Of a stretch of DNA of 35,188 bases, positions 33,971 to 35,188 are shown one piece after another. How positions within the stretch are numbered: position 1 is the stretch's first letter; each line of letters starts with the position of its first letter. The stretch comes from CAYMMX01 sp964391675 (GTDB taxonomy: Bacteria; Cyanobacteriota; Vampirovibrionia; Gastranaerophilales; Gastranaerophilaceae), in NCBI GenBank assembly GCA_964391675.1, contig CAYMMX010000013.1, positions 1 to 35,188 of the forward strand, given 5' to 3'. Below the pieces are notes generated by a model. That model ran no database searches. It saw nothing but the letters and a program-made list of their open reading frames with translations, and was not told where the DNA came from. Both the position numbers and the translations under genes were made by a program.

Positions 33971-34954
33971 TTATCCGAAAAGATAATAAGTAATACCCAA
34001 TAGGATTATAAAATCAATAACAATATTAATAGAAAGATTTAAACGGAGCATAAACCAATCTGAACCATTGAGTTTTATCTGTTCCCAATTAGGAATATAT
34101 CCCATCCATGGCTTTTTTTCTTTATCAGAAGTTTTCATCATCTTAACTAAAGCAATCGTTTTAGGAATAACCAATAAAACTATGAGAGAAGCCTTTGGAT
34201 AAATTCCAATAAAAACACCAAAAATTAAAACTAAAAACGCCAACAAATAAATTATTAGCTGAACTATTATTGCATTATCTTTAGACTTAAAAAGAATCGG
34301 AAAAGATTTTTTACCGACTTCGACATCAGAATCAAAATCCATAATTGCATGTGTATGAGCAATATTAGCAACAATTAACCCTATTATTACAGATGAAAAT
34401 AATATCGTTTTATCCAATACCCCTCCTGCCGTTATATAAGCTCCAAACATAATCATTGGTCCAAATATTAAACCAATAATGGGTTCACCCAAACCATAGT
34501 AACTTAATCTGAAAGGAGGTGCTGAATAAAATAAACCTACAACTCCTGTTATAAAAGCAATAATTAAAACAGATATCCCAACCTTTGTAAAAATATATAA
34601 ACCGATAATAGACGCAATTAAATCATAAATTAAAGCAACAATTAAAACCGATTCTGCACTAACTAAATTTTGCTCTAAATAAAAACATTTATTTGTAATA
34701 ACAATAATACCTCTTTGAACAAGTTTTTTATATTCAGCAACTGCTCCTTTTTTCCAATCAAAATAATCATCAAGCATATTAATACTCATATGAACTAACA
34801 TAACACCAATTAACCCTAAAAATACCATTAAATAATTAATAGGATAATGCTTTGATGCCAAAATAACAGCCAGAATATAAGGCATTACAGAATTAGGCAA
34901 AGTATATCTCCGCCCAATATTAAGCCACAAATTAAGTTTATAAAATATTTGCAT
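33971..34954 (-). CDS. UbiA-family polyprenyltransferase, MenA-like
   Basis: The 327-residue membrane enzyme has about eight or nine hydrophobic helices and the two Asp-rich motifs of the family: NMLDDYFDWK (59-68; N-x3-D-x3-D, first pyrophosphate site) and DFDSDVEVGKKSFP (about 207-220, second site). An SAPPFRLSYYGLGEPI stretch between them is typical of MenA, the enzyme that prenylates 1,4-dihydroxy-2-naphthoate for menaquinone. Other UbiA relatives make heme O, tocopherol or archaeal-type lipids, so the substrate is not certain. No other quinone genes are in the window. It heads the minus-strand run of prenyltransferase, rubrerythrin and AsmA-like genes. Confidence 0.82.
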   Translation of the reverse strand: MQIFYKLNLWLNIGRRYTLPNSVMPYILAVILASKHYPINYLMVFLGLIGVMLVHMSINMLDDYFDWKKGAVAEYKKLVQRGIIVITNKCFYLEQNLVSAESVLIVALIYDLIASIIGLYIFTKVGISVLIIAFITGVVGLFYSAPPFRLSYYGLGEPIIGLIFGPMIMFGAYITAGGVLDKTILFSSVIIGLIVANIAHTHAIMDFDSDVEVGKKSFPILFKSKDNAIIVQLIIYLLAFLVLIFGVFIGIYPKASLIVLLVIPKTIALVKMMKTSDKEKKPWMGYIPNWEQIKLNGSDWFMLRLNLSINIVIDFIILLGITYYLFG

Positions 34955-35037
34955 GGTTTATATTTTATCAAAAACGAAAAGATAATAAATATAAAATAAA
35001 TTATTAAAATACAATATTTTTAGGAAGTATTGGATTT

Positions 35038-35091
35038 CTTGATTACTCGAACTTGAAACAAATCTCCACTTTGTGGTTCTCATTCACCAAG
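35038..35091. other. small structured intergenic element beside tRNA-Tyr
   Basis: CTTG (35038-35041) and CAAG (35088-35091) could close a fold containing a perfect CCAC-TTT-GTGG hairpin (35066-35076). The base composition is richer in G+C than its surroundings. No frame and no known RNA family is recognised. Confidence 0.25.
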
Positions 35092-35097
35092 ACAAAC

Positions 35098-35132
35098 AAA
35101 AAAGAGAAATGACATTTGTCATTTCTCTTTTT
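35098..35132 (-). terminator. bidirectional terminator after tRNA-Tyr
   Basis: A 13-pair perfect stem, AAAGAGAAATGAC (35101-35113) with GTCATTTCTCTTT (35118-35130) and loop ATTT, is extended by flanking A and T runs. On the minus strand it lies directly behind the tRNA-Tyr 3' end. Confidence 0.85.
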
Positions 35133-35134
35133 AA

Positions 35135-35188
<54 letters not shown>

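Overview
The window is an AT-rich bacterial chromosome segment with about 23 protein genes, closely packed and with short gaps. A truncated tRNA-Met lies at the left edge and a truncated tRNA-Tyr at the right edge. The envelope is of diderm type: there is an LptA/LptD-like outer-membrane protein, a 1315-residue AsmA/YhdP-like protein and an EnvC-like M23 peptidase. Also present are a flagellin with a sigma-28-type promoter and a rubrerythrin, which points to anaerobic or microaerobic life. The 823-residue protein carries an N-terminal NLSFKG-type motif. From memory, such motifs recur in gut non-photosynthetic relatives of Cyanobacteria (Vampirovibrionia/Melainabacteria, e.g. Gastranaerophilales). 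That lineage is my best guess, but it is inference and not proven from the sequence. No phage, transposase, CRISPR array or rRNA operon is visible.

Layout. 1-300: the tRNA-Met 3' part, then a 127-bp-offset degenerate copy of its 3' half. 301-4637: a ferredoxin/FrhB-like protein fused to a partial pyruvyl-transferase domain (+), a secreted protein built from 20-residue repeats (-), a membrane-anchored small heat-shock protein (-) and an alpha-oxoamine synthase (+). 4630-7727 (-): a large P-loop/TPR protein overlapping rsmG by one base. 7831-11831 (+): an envelope operon made of a 34-codon membrane microprotein, an M23 peptidase, an LptD-like protein and a class II aldolase. 11988-17870 (+): an unrecognised protein with an internal duplication, then a SWIM-SNF2 helicase preceded by a leader of about 170 nt. 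17878-22423 (-): a run of four genes, beta-propeller, O-methyltransferase, nadB and nadC. 22424-22995: a gene-free stretch holding a strong small-RNA candidate. 22996-25142 (-): rsmE and cca. 25227-26138 (+): flagellin with its promoter. 26140-28676 (-): mnmG and an M14 peptidase. 28718-29347 (+): a secreted hypothetical protein. 29353-34954 (-): UbiA prenyltransferase, rubrerythrin and the AsmA-like giant.

Together these genes are mostly housekeeping: RNA modification and maturation (rsmG, rsmE, mnmG, cca), NAD synthesis (nadB, nadC) and envelope biogenesis. The parts least explained by known families are these: the orphan small RNA at about 22627-22774; the 34-codon microprotein abutting the M23 gene; the duplicated-domain 823-residue protein; the P-loop/TPR protein with an altered Walker A coupled to rsmG; and hairpins that overlap the Shine-Dalgarno sites of nadB and rubrerythrin.
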